Shown here in pieces: positions 49,060 through 59,758 of a DNA stretch of 64,000 nucleotides. Under the pieces are notes generated by a model. It had not been told where the DNA came from. It was given only the letters and a program-made list of their open reading frames with translations, and searched no databases. How positions within the stretch are numbered: position 1 is the stretch's first letter; every line of letters starts with the position of its first letter. The position numbers were made by a program, and so were the translations under genes. Source of the stretch: Lactarius indigo (Eukaryota > Basidiomycota > Agaricomycetes > Russulales > Russulaceae); contig JAFKAC010000116.1 in assembly GCA_025766275.1 (NCBI GenBank), positions 1-64,000 of the forward strand. The letters run 5' to 3'.

Positions 49060-49070
49060 AGACTTGGCTT
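49060..49070 (-). promoter_or_regulatory. Self-complementary primer site, gypsy-2 minus copy
   Basis: AAGCCAAGTCT on the minus strand, one base inside the LTR. It is the exact complement of AGACTTGGCTT located about 33 bases after TATATAAA in the LTR, i.e. the expected RNA 5' end. Confidence 0.7.
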
Positions 49071-49071
49071 A

Positions 49072-49651
49072 TGTTATGCCCTAGCAGGGGCATGGGTTCT
49101 AAAGGTGTCTAATCACACAAGTATCAAGCGAAGACTTCTATTGTCTTATTGCTATGAAATACAAGTGGCAAAAGTGTGGCACAGGGTGCAGCACTACTCT
49201 GTAATGTAGGACTCCTCGTCCGAAGTGTCTAACACTTCTCTACACTTGATCTTGCTAGTGCACAGAGTATAACAGGTGTGATGCATTGATATAGTTCAAC
49301 TGCAAAGACTTCGAAGTGTCCTGGTTAGGGACTGAGGTAGGGGATGCACAAGAAGAGGGGAATAAGGCGAAGTCACACCAAAGTATGGAGGCAAGGTTGC
49401 TAGATTGCAAACGAAGCCAAGTCTGGCTTCCTACGGTCTATGGTACAGGTTTACATAGGATAGGGTTCCAAACAACATGAACACAAGTCCACACAATATC
49501 AAAGAGACTAAACAGAGCAAGCAGGAGTTCGGATCAAAAGAAACAACGCCACTAGTAATAGTAGCTCCTTTGGTAACAAGGTATAGTACAGAAGGGGAAA
49601 GGCAGGGTGGAGACATACTGTGACTGAGGTCTGAAGTGTCGGATCATAACA
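49072..49651 (-). mobile_element. 5' LTR of gypsy-2 (minus copy)
   Basis: 580 bp, forward strand TGTTATGCCC to GGATCATAACA. Its outer flank, read on the minus strand, ends CAGCT, the same five bases that follow the 3' LTR of the plus copy at 59759. Confidence 0.93.
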
Positions 49652-49873
49652 AGCTGGGGGGCTGGCAATGGTGAGGGTGGGGGTTGAATTATTCAGACTG
49701 TCCACCACTGGGAGTGGGGCATCAGAGGTGGGGACATAGACCTTGCTAGTGGCTGCCTCCATGGCCAACTGGTCGAGTGTGGTATGAAAGGGGGGAGGAG
49801 GCAGAGCCTCATGTAGCATTGGAGAGGGGGACAGTTCCCTCAGTGCGTCAAAACAATTCTGGGACAGCTCCAT
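49652..49873 (-). pseudogene. 5' fragment of a split host gene
   Basis: 74 codons from ATG at 49873: MELSQNCFDALRELSPSPML to PTLTIASPPA, cut by the gypsy-2 LTR. The codon at the cut (GCT) and the target sequence CAGCT continue in frame into 59764 (VPNNTPSGDLTIPG), so this is the start of the gene whose remainder lies 10 kb away. Proline-rich, acidic, function unknown. Confidence 0.7.
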
Positions 49874-50002
49874 AAAGCTCTAGGCTAGACAGCAGTTGCA
49901 AGGACACCAGGTGGGTTTGCTGTCGTGCACAATGTATTCAGAGGTAGGTAAGGCCAACACCCAAAGTGGAAGGTGGTGGTAGAGGAGAAAGGAGGGATGA
50001 GC

Positions 50003-51000
50003 TTTTGGAGGTCTTTGCAACAGGTATTTCTCACAGGCTGCCAATACAGACCTTATTTTTCCATAGAGAACAGAAGGTGAACACCAGTCCAGACACTGTA
50101 TATCTTGTCAAAGAAGCTTTGGAGGTCCTCGCAACAGGTATTTCTCACAAGGTGCCAATACTTTTCTATAGAGCACAGAAGGTGAACACCAGTTCAGATG
50201 CTGCATATCTTGCTAAAGAAGCTTTTGGAGGTCCTTTTGACGGGTATTTCTCATAGGCCACCTGATGAACAGCACAAATAGAGAGCATACTCACAGTGGC
50301 AAAGGTGACTGTGGTGAGATATGCAGAGAGTGCTTGAAGCAGCAACAGGGAGTTGTCAGGCAAGTAAAGTAAGAGTGTCTGGCACACAGAGCAGTGAGGA
50401 ACTGATGTGGACCAGGAGCGTACAAGCCTACTACTTATACTATACAGAGGAGTGACACTACTACAAGAGAAGTAACATAGGGTCACACAATACAGGGGAC
50501 GTTGTTCTACATGTGGGACAAAGGAGTGTGCTAATGGCGAACAAGGAGCGCAAAACAAAGAGAGTCCAGACTAAGATGATATCATAGTGACATCACAATA
50601 AAGATAACGCTAGAAAGAGAACAAAGGAAGGAGTACAATGAAGAGTCCGGAGTAGTCCATATGATGTCATTGTACAGTGATGTCATAGAAGTCCTAGATT
50701 GTACAGATCAAATCAAATCTAATCTAAAGCGGTCCTAATTAATCTACAGCAGTCCATATCTGTAAGTCCAGTCCGTTAGAGCCACTAAGTGCGCAAGGGT
50801 CACTTATCAACACCACCAATATAGGCCTTATTTTTCTATAGAGCACAGAAGGTGAACACTAGTCTAGATACTGTATGTTTTGCCAAAGAAGCTTTGAAGG
50901 TCCTCTTGACAGGTGTTTCTCACCAGCCACCAATATAGACCTTATTTTTCTATAGAACACAAAAGGTGGACACCAGTCCAGAATACACAAGAGGGAAAAC
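50003..51000. repeat. Tandem repeat of about 105-115 bp, split by a copia LTR
   Basis: Four to five units share AAGAAGCTTT(G)GAGGTCCT, CAGGTATTTCTCACA, TTATTTTTCTATAGA and CAGAAGGTGAACACCAGT. The third unit is interrupted by the solo LTR 50263-50812; repeat sequence resumes directly after it. Confidence 0.9.
50263..50812 (-). mobile_element. Solo copia LTR
   Basis: 550 bp, TGATGAACA to ACTTATCAACA (reverse of TGTTGATAAG...TGTTCATCA), with perfect 5-bp duplication CCACC (50258-50262 and 50813-50817). Same family as the LTRs of copia-1. Confidence 0.95.
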
Positions 51001-51865
51001 ACTGAGCAGAAGAAGTGGTGCATGTAAGCCTGAAACCTAAAGACACTATAGGAAGCTAGTCTCTGGTAGCCAGCATTAAGCAATATGGAATCACAATGAC
51101 AAGTGCTATGATCATATAGCATTCTCACATGGAAATTTCTTCCTCCCCCACTTAAGTATAGTACTTCCTCTTCACTCTACTCCTCTCTTCCCTTTCTTCT
51201 CCTTTCTAAATATGTAGCAGTCCCTCTGTATAAACTAGGCACTCTAGTTACAACCCCATAATTAAGTAGTTATCCTAGCAGAGATAAGAGTCATACTTGT
51301 CTTTGCTGAATACCATCTAGCTTACCTTATAAATTCTAGACCTTGATTTGTTTCTCCCTGTATATTGTCATCCCACTAGACCTGCTAACATGGCTAGCAT
51401 CTGAGCATCATCTCTACCAACAATACCACATATTGGCTGCTTCTGGCACTCCATATTCATCTTAAGGCCTACAGAGGTGAGATGTTACGTTCCTACTGAC
51501 ATACTATCATTCCCACACCTCTGCAAAAAAATGGTAATCTTTTTTTGTAGCTTCAACAACACATTGTAGCTACTTCATTCTGTACATAGTAATAGATATG
51601 TTTATATCCCACCAGAATCATATTTTTATTTATTTGTTTCTGAATCCATTCAATGTGGAGCAATGAGTACCACCTCTGCAACTTTTGGTCACACTTTGTC
51701 ACTGTGGCAGCAGACTAGCAGCAGGTGGAGTGGTTGGCATTTGGCAAAAGTGGCAATGCAAGTCAGTCCTCACATGCCATAAAAGTTCCCTGTGCCAAAG
51801 GTGCCATTTTGTGCCTAAAGAGGAGTTCCAATTGCTTGCTGAATTGGGTCACATTTGGTCACCTT
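51001..51865. other. Gene-free stretch
   Basis: No supported gene or repeat. Together with 49652-51000 it forms the 2.2-kb spacer between the two gypsy-2 copies. Confidence 0.4.
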
Positions 51866-52394
51866 TGTTATGATCCGACACTTCGGACCTCAGTTACAGA
51901 GCTACTACTGTTAGTGGCGTTGTTTGCCTTGATCCAAATGTCTCCTTACTCCATCTAGTTTCTTTGCTCCTGTGTGGGCCTGTGTTCATGTTGTTTGGAA
52001 CCTCGCCCTATATAAACCTGTACTGTAGACCATAGGAAGCCAGACTTGGCTTCGTTTGCAATCTAGCAACCTTGCCTCCGTATTTTGGTGTGACCTCACC
52101 TTATCCCCCTCTTCTTGTACATCCCCTACCTCAGTCCCTAACCCGGACACTTTGAAGTCTTTGCAGTTGAACTATATCAACGTGTCACACCTGTTATACT
52201 CTGTGCACTAGCAAGATCAAGTGTAGAGAAGTGTCAGACACTTTGGACGAGGAGTCCTACGTTACAGAGTAGTGTTGCACCTTGTGCCACACTTTTGCCA
52301 CTTGTATTTCATAGCAATAAGACAACAGAGGTCTTTGCTTGATACTTGTGTGACTTGAAACCTCTAGAACCCACGCCCCTGCTAGGGCATAACA
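51866..52394 (+). mobile_element. 5' LTR of gypsy-2 (plus copy)
   Basis: 529 bp, TGTTATGATCC to GGGCATAACA. TATATAAA at 52011-52018; the predicted RNA start AGACTTGGCTT is at 52044-52054 within an inverted repeat GAAGCC-agactt-GGCTTC. It lacks about 54 bp that the other gypsy-2 LTRs have (after CAGTTACAG). The flank ACCTT does not match the flank of the 3' LTR. Confidence 0.93.
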
Positions 52395-52395
52395 T

Positions 52396-52406
52396 AAGCC
52401 AAGTCT
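52396..52406 (+). promoter_or_regulatory. Self-complementary primer site, gypsy-2 plus copy
   Basis: AAGCCAAGTCT starts one base after the LTR and is perfectly complementary over 11 nt to 52044-52054, the predicted first 11 nt of the transcript. Tf1 of fission yeast is known to prime this way with 11 nt. Confidence 0.75.
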
Positions 52407-52602
52407 ACAACTCCCAACACACCCAAGACACTACTGCCACACAGCAGAGTGGGCGACAATCCAAGAGGACGCATCAGCCAACAACCAGACACTCCACAGA
52501 ACCCAGAAACGACGGCATAGCCGGGCGACAGATCCTCCCTGACACAAGAGGCCGCTTCAGCCATCCCCTTACACAAATCAGCGCCCAGAACAGACCACAA
52601 TC

Positions 52603-54295
52603 ATGGCTAGCATCAGTGTCACCTTTGAATCAGACAACGATTGGACCCCAGTCACAACCAGAACACAAGACGACCTCCCACACCACGTTAAAAGCAGTCA
52701 ACTAGGAAGAGGAGCCTGCTGGGCCACAACACCAGGCAGACCACCTTGTTACAAGTGCCTCATCAAAGGCGAACTCAGACTGGTGGAATTCATCAACAAC
52801 AACTGGTACATCCTCCGATACTTTCAGAACACATACCATACCAGAGCCATAAACATCACACCACACAGATTTGCTGAAGGACTAGGCTGGTGGAACAAAG
52901 AAGACGAACAGAACCCAGAAACACCCACACAACAATCATCCTCAGCACCAAGAAACACTAGGGGAACATACGGACTACAACAAGACTCATCATCAGAAGA
53001 ACCCAGCTCAGACAAAGCAGAATCACACTCAGAACTATCTCACTCCTCAGAACATCGCTTAGACATCACAGTACCCACACAAGCTTCGTCACAAGCCAGC
53101 CCCACTATCCCTATTTGGATAGAACCATCCCCAGCGGAAGAAGGATTCCCAGCCCCACTACCACCAATCAGATTGCCTTCCCCAGTCGAACCACCCCAGA
53201 TCCCCATCACACCACAGCCAACACTCATCATGTCAGCTATAAACACCACAGGCACTGGCACAGGTACCGGCTCAAGCACCAGAACAGGAGGAACACCAAC
53301 AACAAGCTCAGGAGGACTCAAAGGAGCACCCCCTACTTCATTCACCAGAGATAGAACAGAGAGTGGTCAGTTCAAAAGAGAACTACTACGATACATCAAG
53401 TTAAATAGCGAGAATGAGCTCATCAAAGAACCTTATGCACGAGTACTATTCACCCTTACAATGTTCAAAGGACCTGGTGTACAACTGTGGGTCAACCAAA
53501 CCGAAGATGACATGGAAGCGGCACTAGCAGACCCCACCAAAGCCCTCACCAAAAACAGCAAAGACCTTTGGGATGGTTTTCTCGACACCTTCGACAGAGA
53601 CTGGACCAACACTCTAAACAAAGAAAGAGCCTATCAGAAGCTCATCAGTTTGACAATGCAGGGTGGAGCATTGGACAGTTACATCCTCGACTTCGAACAC
53701 CTTGCAGGAATAGCAGGATGGGCAAGAGATGCCCCTGGAACGGTGGAATTCATCAAAAGAGGACTACCCACAGGACTGTATCGCGCTTGCCTTATGCGAA
53801 CCACCATCCCAAACACCATGGATGAGTGGCAAACCGCTGCCAGAGCAGAACATCAACGCTGGAAGCTGCTAAAAGCCAGACCAGGGAATAGAAACCCAGG
53901 ACCAACCCAGAATGTCCACCAAGGACGACCAAAGCGAGACCCAAATGCGATGGATGTAGATGCCACTACCTCCACCCCCTTTAAGAAGCTTACTGAAGAA
54001 GAAAAGAAAGCCCTCATGAAAGAAGGATGCTGCTTCAAGTGCAGACAACAAGGACACATGGCTAGGAACTGTCAATGACAAAACACCACCAACCAAACCA
54101 AAGCCAGAGCCACAGACACCCAGGAAGCGGACACTGCACCCCCATACACCCCAGAAGCAAGCACCTCATTGGTGGCCGCTACCACAACTGGAAGACAAAG
54201 TCCGACAAGCCCATGCACTCGTCCAAGGCATGACTGAGGATGAAAAGAGACGTTACTATGCCTTAGATCAGGATTTTTGCGATGCTGACCTGTGA
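52603..54295 (+). pseudogene. Gypsy-2 Gag (plus copy), nonsense and frameshift
   Basis: Same organisation as the minus copy, starting MASISVTFESDN and holding zinc knuckle CFKCRQQGHMARNC. TGA at 54076-54078 replaces the CGA of the minus copy (NCQRQN), and one extra C near 54187 (ACAACTGG for ACAATGG) shifts the tail. The original stop is at 54293-54295. The two copies differ by few substitutions. Confidence 0.93.
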
Positions 54296-54342
54296 GAGCT
54301 GACAGGGAGGCCAATTCAATGTATAGTGTTTGAGATAGTGCT

Positions 54343-57300
54343 ATGACAATCAAAGTCCTCGTTCGCCTTTACTACAAAGAAGCTCGCATAAATGTGCTGC
54401 TGGACAGCGGTGCAACAGACAACCTAATCGACCGAAACCTAATCCAAAAACTTGGACTAGGAACCACTCCTTTGAAACCACCCAGATTGGTCCGGAACGT
54501 AGATGGATCGCTAAACAAAGATGGCACCATGACGGAAACATGCCAGTTATGGATAAAAACAGGAGAGGAAGAAACCCCTTTCCAGTTTTTTGTAACCAGC
54601 CTAGGGGAAGACAGAATGATCTTTGGATACCCCTGGTTTGAACATGAAAACCCAGACATAGACTGGAAGAAACAAGAGCTGAAAGGAGAAGCAGTCACCA
54701 TCCTGACAGGAGGGTACCGCTTCCGAAGAAAGCGACACCAAGAAGCAAAAGCGGCAGCAACCAAAACAACTTTTGACCCAGTAAAAGAAACCACAATCCC
54801 AGAAGAATACCAGCGCCACAACAAAGTATTCTCAGACGAAGAAGCACAGCACTTTCCCCAAGAAAGAGAAGAAGACCATCCCATCACACTGCGACCAGAT
54901 GCACCTAACAAGATCAATTGCAAAATTTACCCTTTGACTCCAGAAGAAGACAAGGAGTTAAAGGCATATCTTGACGAAAACATAGCAAAAGGGTACATCT
55001 ATGAAGGAAGCTCCCCCTACGCTTCCTCCTTCTTCAGAAAGAAAACAGATGGAGGGTTACGCCCTATCCTGGACTACAGACCCCTAAATACTTGGACAAT
55101 AAAAGACACTTATCCACTACCTCTCATCTCTGACATCTTAACCAATTTAAATGGGAAAACACTGTTCTCAAAGTTCGATATCAGATGGGGGTACCATAAC
55201 ATCCGTATAAAAGAGGAAGACCAGTGGAAGGCAGCCTTCAAGACACCAAGGGGACTGTTCATCCCTCGAGTCATGACCTTCGGCCTCACAAATGCACCAG
55301 CCACCTTTGCAAGAACCATGAGCAGAATACTCCGACCACTCATGGACAAATACCCCAGGGAACTATTTGTGTATATGGACGATGTCCTGATAGCCACAGA
55401 AGAAGATACAGAGCACCACAGACAAATTGTACACAAGTTCTTGGAAATCTGTGAAAAGGAATCTTATTTCCTCAAAGCATCGAAATGCGTGTTCGAACAA
55501 AGAAAGATCCACTACCTAGGCATTGTCATCGACAGGTCTCAGATCAAAATCGACCCAAAGAAGGTGGAAGGACTAAAGGACTGGCCAAGAGATATCAAGT
55601 CAGTCAAACAAGCAAGAAGCGTGTTGGGGACACTAAGTTATCAGCGACCCTTCATCCCCAACTTCGCTCACTTAGCAAGACCCATCACGGACACAATAAA
55701 GACATCAGAAGGCCCCTTCAGATGGACAAAAGAAGCAACAGAAGCCCTAGAAACTCTCATCACGCTTGTGTGCAAAGATCCCATCTTATGTCAACCAGAT
55801 ATGGACAAACCTTTCGAACTAGAAGTAGATGCCTCCGCTTTCGCCACAGGAGCAATCTTAACACAAAGAGACAGCCGAAACAAACCACAAGCTGTGGGAT
55901 ACTTCTCCAAATCATTTTCAGAAGCGGAGCGCAACTATGACATCCATGACAGGGAACTCCTGGCAGTAATCAGAGGACTAGAACACTGGAGACACCTTCT
56001 GTTAGGGTCCCCCCACGAAATCACAGTGTTTACAGACCACAAAAACCTAGAATATTATCGCCACCCTCGACAAATCAATAGAAGAGTGGCACGAAACATC
56101 CCCAGACTTGCGGACTATCACATCAAACTTCACCACAAACCCGGACCCCAGAACCATGCAGATGCCCTGTCAAGACGCCCTGACCATGACACCGGAGCAG
56201 GAGATAACACCGATGTGGTGGTCCTGACCCCAACTATCTTCGCAAACTCCGCTCTCTCCATAAGGATAGATGACCGGGTCATGGCACACCAATTAGACCA
56301 CCAAGACACTCTGAACTGAGTGGGCTGCCCCCTTCCACCTGATAAAACAAGGCAAACACTGGTGGAAAGGCGACAAACTGGTGGTTGTGGACAACACACT
56401 GCTAAAGAGGGGGGTAATTTCCCTGTTTCACGATACAAAAACAGCTGGACACCCTGGAATAACAAAGACCTCATGGTTAGTGTCACAAGACTTTTGGTGG
56501 CCAAACATGAAAGACGACATATCCGCATATGTAAAGGGCTGTGCCACATGCCAATCAAACAAGAACTTCCCTGGGAACCCAAAACCACTGATATTCCCCA
56601 TCAAGACTAACCCAGAAGCACTCCCTTTTGAAACCATCGCTCTAGACTTCATCACAAAACTACCCCAATCAGAAGACAATGACACAATTCTCACCATCAC
56701 GGATCATGACTGTTCCAAAGCAGCCTTCTTTATCCCATGCAGCAAAACAATAGATGCAGAAGGAGTGGCAAAACTCTATGCCAAAACTGTCCTGCCACAC
56801 TATGGACTACCAAGAAGGGTCATCTCAGACAGAGACCCCAGATTCACAGCGAAGTTCATCAAAGAACTATGCAGAGTGCTCGACATAGAACAAAACATCA
56901 GCACAGCATACCACCCACAAACAGACGGACAATCAGAGCGAACAAACCAGTAGCTAGAGCAGTACCTCCGAATGTTCATAAACCACCAACAAAACAACTG
57001 GACGGAGCTACTACCACTGGCACAGTACACCCACAACTCCTGGCCAAGCGCAACCACTAAAAAGGCACCCTACGAGTTAATTCTCGGGTACATCCCAAGA
57101 GTACACCAGCCAGAAAGAACGACCACAGTGCCAGGAACACAAGAAAGACTAGAGCGAATCCAGGAAGCCAGAAGAACTGCCCAAGCAGCAATTACTCATG
57201 CACAGTCACTCTACAAAGGATCCTCTTGCTTTGAACAACACACAGAAGGAGATAGTGTGTGGCTAGACACCAGGAACTTGAAAACAACGCACCCTAGTTT

Positions 57301-57682
57301 CAAGTTAGCCCCAAAAAGATATGGACCCTTCAGGGTCACAAAGAAGATCTCTGCCACCACATATGCCCTTCCTCATCAGTGGCAGATCCACCCAGTATTC
57401 CACGCATCCCTCCTGATGCCATACAAAGAAACCTCCATATGTGGAAAGAACTTTACGGAACCACCCCCAGATCTAGTAGATGGAGAACAGGAGTGGGAAG
57501 TCAAGAAAATACTAGAGACAAGACGCCACAGGAACCAGTTACAGTTCCTAATCAAGTGGAAAGGATACTCCGATGCACACAATAGCTGGGAACCAGAAAA
57601 GAACCTCAACGCCCCAGAACTTATTCAGGAACACTTTGAAAGCAACCCCAGAAGCGAAGGAGCAAAGCAATGGTTAAAATGA
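54343..57682 (+). pseudogene. Gypsy-2 chromovirus pol (plus copy)
   Basis: Protease (DSGATDN), RT (GGLRPILDYRPL; VYMDDVLIA at about 55369-55395), RNase H (FELEVDASAFATG, FTDHKNLEYY), integrase HHCC (HDTKTAGHPGITK, CATCQSNK) and DDE core (IALDFITKLP, SDRDPRFTAKF, STAYHPQTDGQSERTNQ), chromodomain near 57500-57610 (LQFLIKWKGYSDAHNSWEP). The end is EGAKQWLK. Two breaks: a frameshift at about 56318 (LDHQDTLN), and TAG at 56951-56953 where gypsy-1 has TGG in NQWLEQYLR. All catalytic residues that can be seen are intact. Confidence 0.94.
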
Positions 57683-57733
57683 AAGGAAGTAACAATACGA
57701 ACAGTAACCACCTTCCCCACTAGCTTCTTCACC

Positions 57734-59152
57734 ATGCCCTCTCACTCCTCCTCTGTAGAACGCCTTGTTGCTCGTGCCATGGAAAGAGGCTCCTTTGACG
57801 AAACACCCTCTGTCACACCCTCCTCTGGCTATTCTCCCTTCCCAGCACAACCCCCTTCCTTGCCTTCACTCATTCAGGAACCACAGCCCATCGATCCCAC
57901 CATGCCCAGCGTCATAGAAACAGAAGGAGGAGGAATAGCCCTTCGTGTTCCCCCTCCTGAACACACAGCTCCCCCTACTCCTGAGATACACCAACCTACC
58001 ACCTCCCCCCCTGATCCTAGAGTGACCATGGCTCGCCTCAGCGAAATAGCCAACGACCCAATCATGGACGCACTCCCCATTAACTATGAAAGGATGCACA
58101 TCACTGCTGAAGAAGATGACGACCCTGGCTACCCCTTCTTCTTGAATGACCCTTGGAGCAGCCGCTATGTCCACTTCCTCATCCCTGACGACGCTGACCC
58201 AACCTTGTATGTCTGAAAGGATGCTAAATGGATCAAGATCAGTGAGAACAAAGAAGACGTCATCGGCACCATGGGCAAGAACCTCCCTCACTATGGCCTC
58301 CCCCTCTTCCTCCTTCCCAGAGACGACGACCCCCACAATCCAGCTCCCCCCATCACTCCAGCTCAGATGCAGAACTTCGATGAAGCTTCCCCCACAGCCA
58401 GACAAGTTGACGAAGTCCTAGAAGACCTGGGAGATGACCACCTCACAGCAGAAATCTCCAGGACTCGCCGATTCTTGCGAAACCAGAAGGCCCTCCGAAA
58501 GGAGATTGAAGGCCTGTACAAGACGATGGAGCCCCTCAAAAGGCACCTCCTCAACATGGACATGCAATTAACCAGTACCCGAAGGAGGTTGCAAGAGCAC
58601 AAGGCCTATGTCCGGATTGCAGACCGGTGGCTCACACTACACCCTCCTCCTCCTGAAGAAGAGACTCACCCCTTCGGAGTTCACCCCATTCCTGCCCCTG
58701 CTCCACCTCGCTACCACTCCATGCCAAGACTCCACGACGAACCAGAAGGACCTAGCCCCTCTGCAGAAAGGAAGAAGAGACGCAAGCGCAGGGCCAACAA
58801 GAAGGAGACTGGCACCATTCGACTTTGTTACAGGTGTCAGTCTGAAGACCACCTCTCCTTCGCCTGCCCTCAAAAACAGAAGTTTTGCTGGAGGTGTTCG
58901 AGCACTGACCACTTCCCCTATCAGTGCCTCTGGCCAGCCCCAGAAGAACGCACTCAGTGGTGTGGCAAGTGTTTTACCAGCAACAGCCACGAAGAAATCA
59001 AGTGCCCCAAGTATGAAAATTGTCGCAAGTGTGGGGCCCATGGTCCCTTCAATTTCCTTCGCCAACATCGCTGCCCCCTCCCTCGCGAAAGCACCCCCTC
59101 CAACGATGTAGACAACGATGTCTATGACCTGATGGACTTCGAAGCACTCTAG
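57734..59152 (+). pseudogene. Extra ORF after pol in gypsy-2 (ORF3) with tandem zinc knuckles
   Basis: 472 codons, starting MPSHSSSVERLVARAMERG 51 bases after pol, with one in-frame TGA at 58214-58216. Layout: Ser/Pro-rich acidic N-terminus; conserved block (SSRYVHFLIPDD, KNLPHYGLPLFLLP) shared with the gypsy-1 ORF at 3716; a coiled-coil-like helix (EISRTRRFLRNQKALRKEIE); a basic patch RKKRRKRRANKK resembling a nuclear signal; then zinc knuckles from 58826: CYRCQSEDHLSFAC and CWRCSSTDHFPYQC (both CX2CX4HX4C), CGKCFTSNSHEEIKC (CX2CX5HX4C) and a fourth Cys/His group CRKCGAHG...HRC. It ends LMDFEAL. Gag of the same element has its own knuckle, so this is a second nucleic-acid-binding protein. 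No signal peptide or membrane segment. Function unknown. Confidence 0.8.
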
Positions 59153-59178
59153 GGAGAGTTGACTTAGAGAGGGGCTCA

Positions 59179-59758
59179 TGTTATGATCCAATGCTTCGGA
59201 CCTCAGTCACAGTATGTCTCCACCCTGCCTTTCCCCTTCTGTACTATACCTTGTTACCAAAGGAGCTACTATTACTAGTGGCGTTGTTTCTTTTGATCCG
59301 AACTCCTGCTTGCTCTGTTTAGTCTCTTTGATATTGTGTGGACTTGTGTTCATGTTGTTTGGAACCCTGTCCTATATAAACCTGTACCATAGACCATAGG
59401 AAGCCAGACTTGGCTTCGTTTGCAATCTAGCAACCTTGCCTCCGTACTTTGGTGTGACTTCGCCTTATTCCCCTCTTCTTGTGCATCCCCTACCTCAGTC
59501 CCTAACCAGGACACTTCGAAGTCTTTGCAGTTGAACTATATCAACGCGTCACACCTGTTATACTCTGTGCACTAGCAAGATCAAGTGTAGAGAAGTGTCA
59601 GACACTTCGGACGAGGAGTCCTACATTACAGAGTAGTGCTGCACCCTGTGCCACACTTTCACCACTTGTATTTCATAGCAATAAGACAATAGAAGTCTTC
59701 GCTTGATACTTGTGTGATTAGACACCTTTAGAACCCACGCCCCTGCTAGGGTGTAACA
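59179..59758 (+). mobile_element. 3' LTR of gypsy-2 (plus copy)
   Basis: 580 bp, TGTTATGATCC to GGTGTAACA, preceded by purine-rich AGAGAGGGGCTCA. The bases after it, CAGCT, match the outer flank of the minus copy (49652-49656 reversed), not that of the 5' LTR at 51866. Confidence 0.94.

Noticed and set aside
54372..54923. Minus-strand ORF of 183 codons opposite gypsy-2 pol
   Set aside because: Shadow of the protease-RT frame; the same shadow appears opposite the other gypsy-2 copy.
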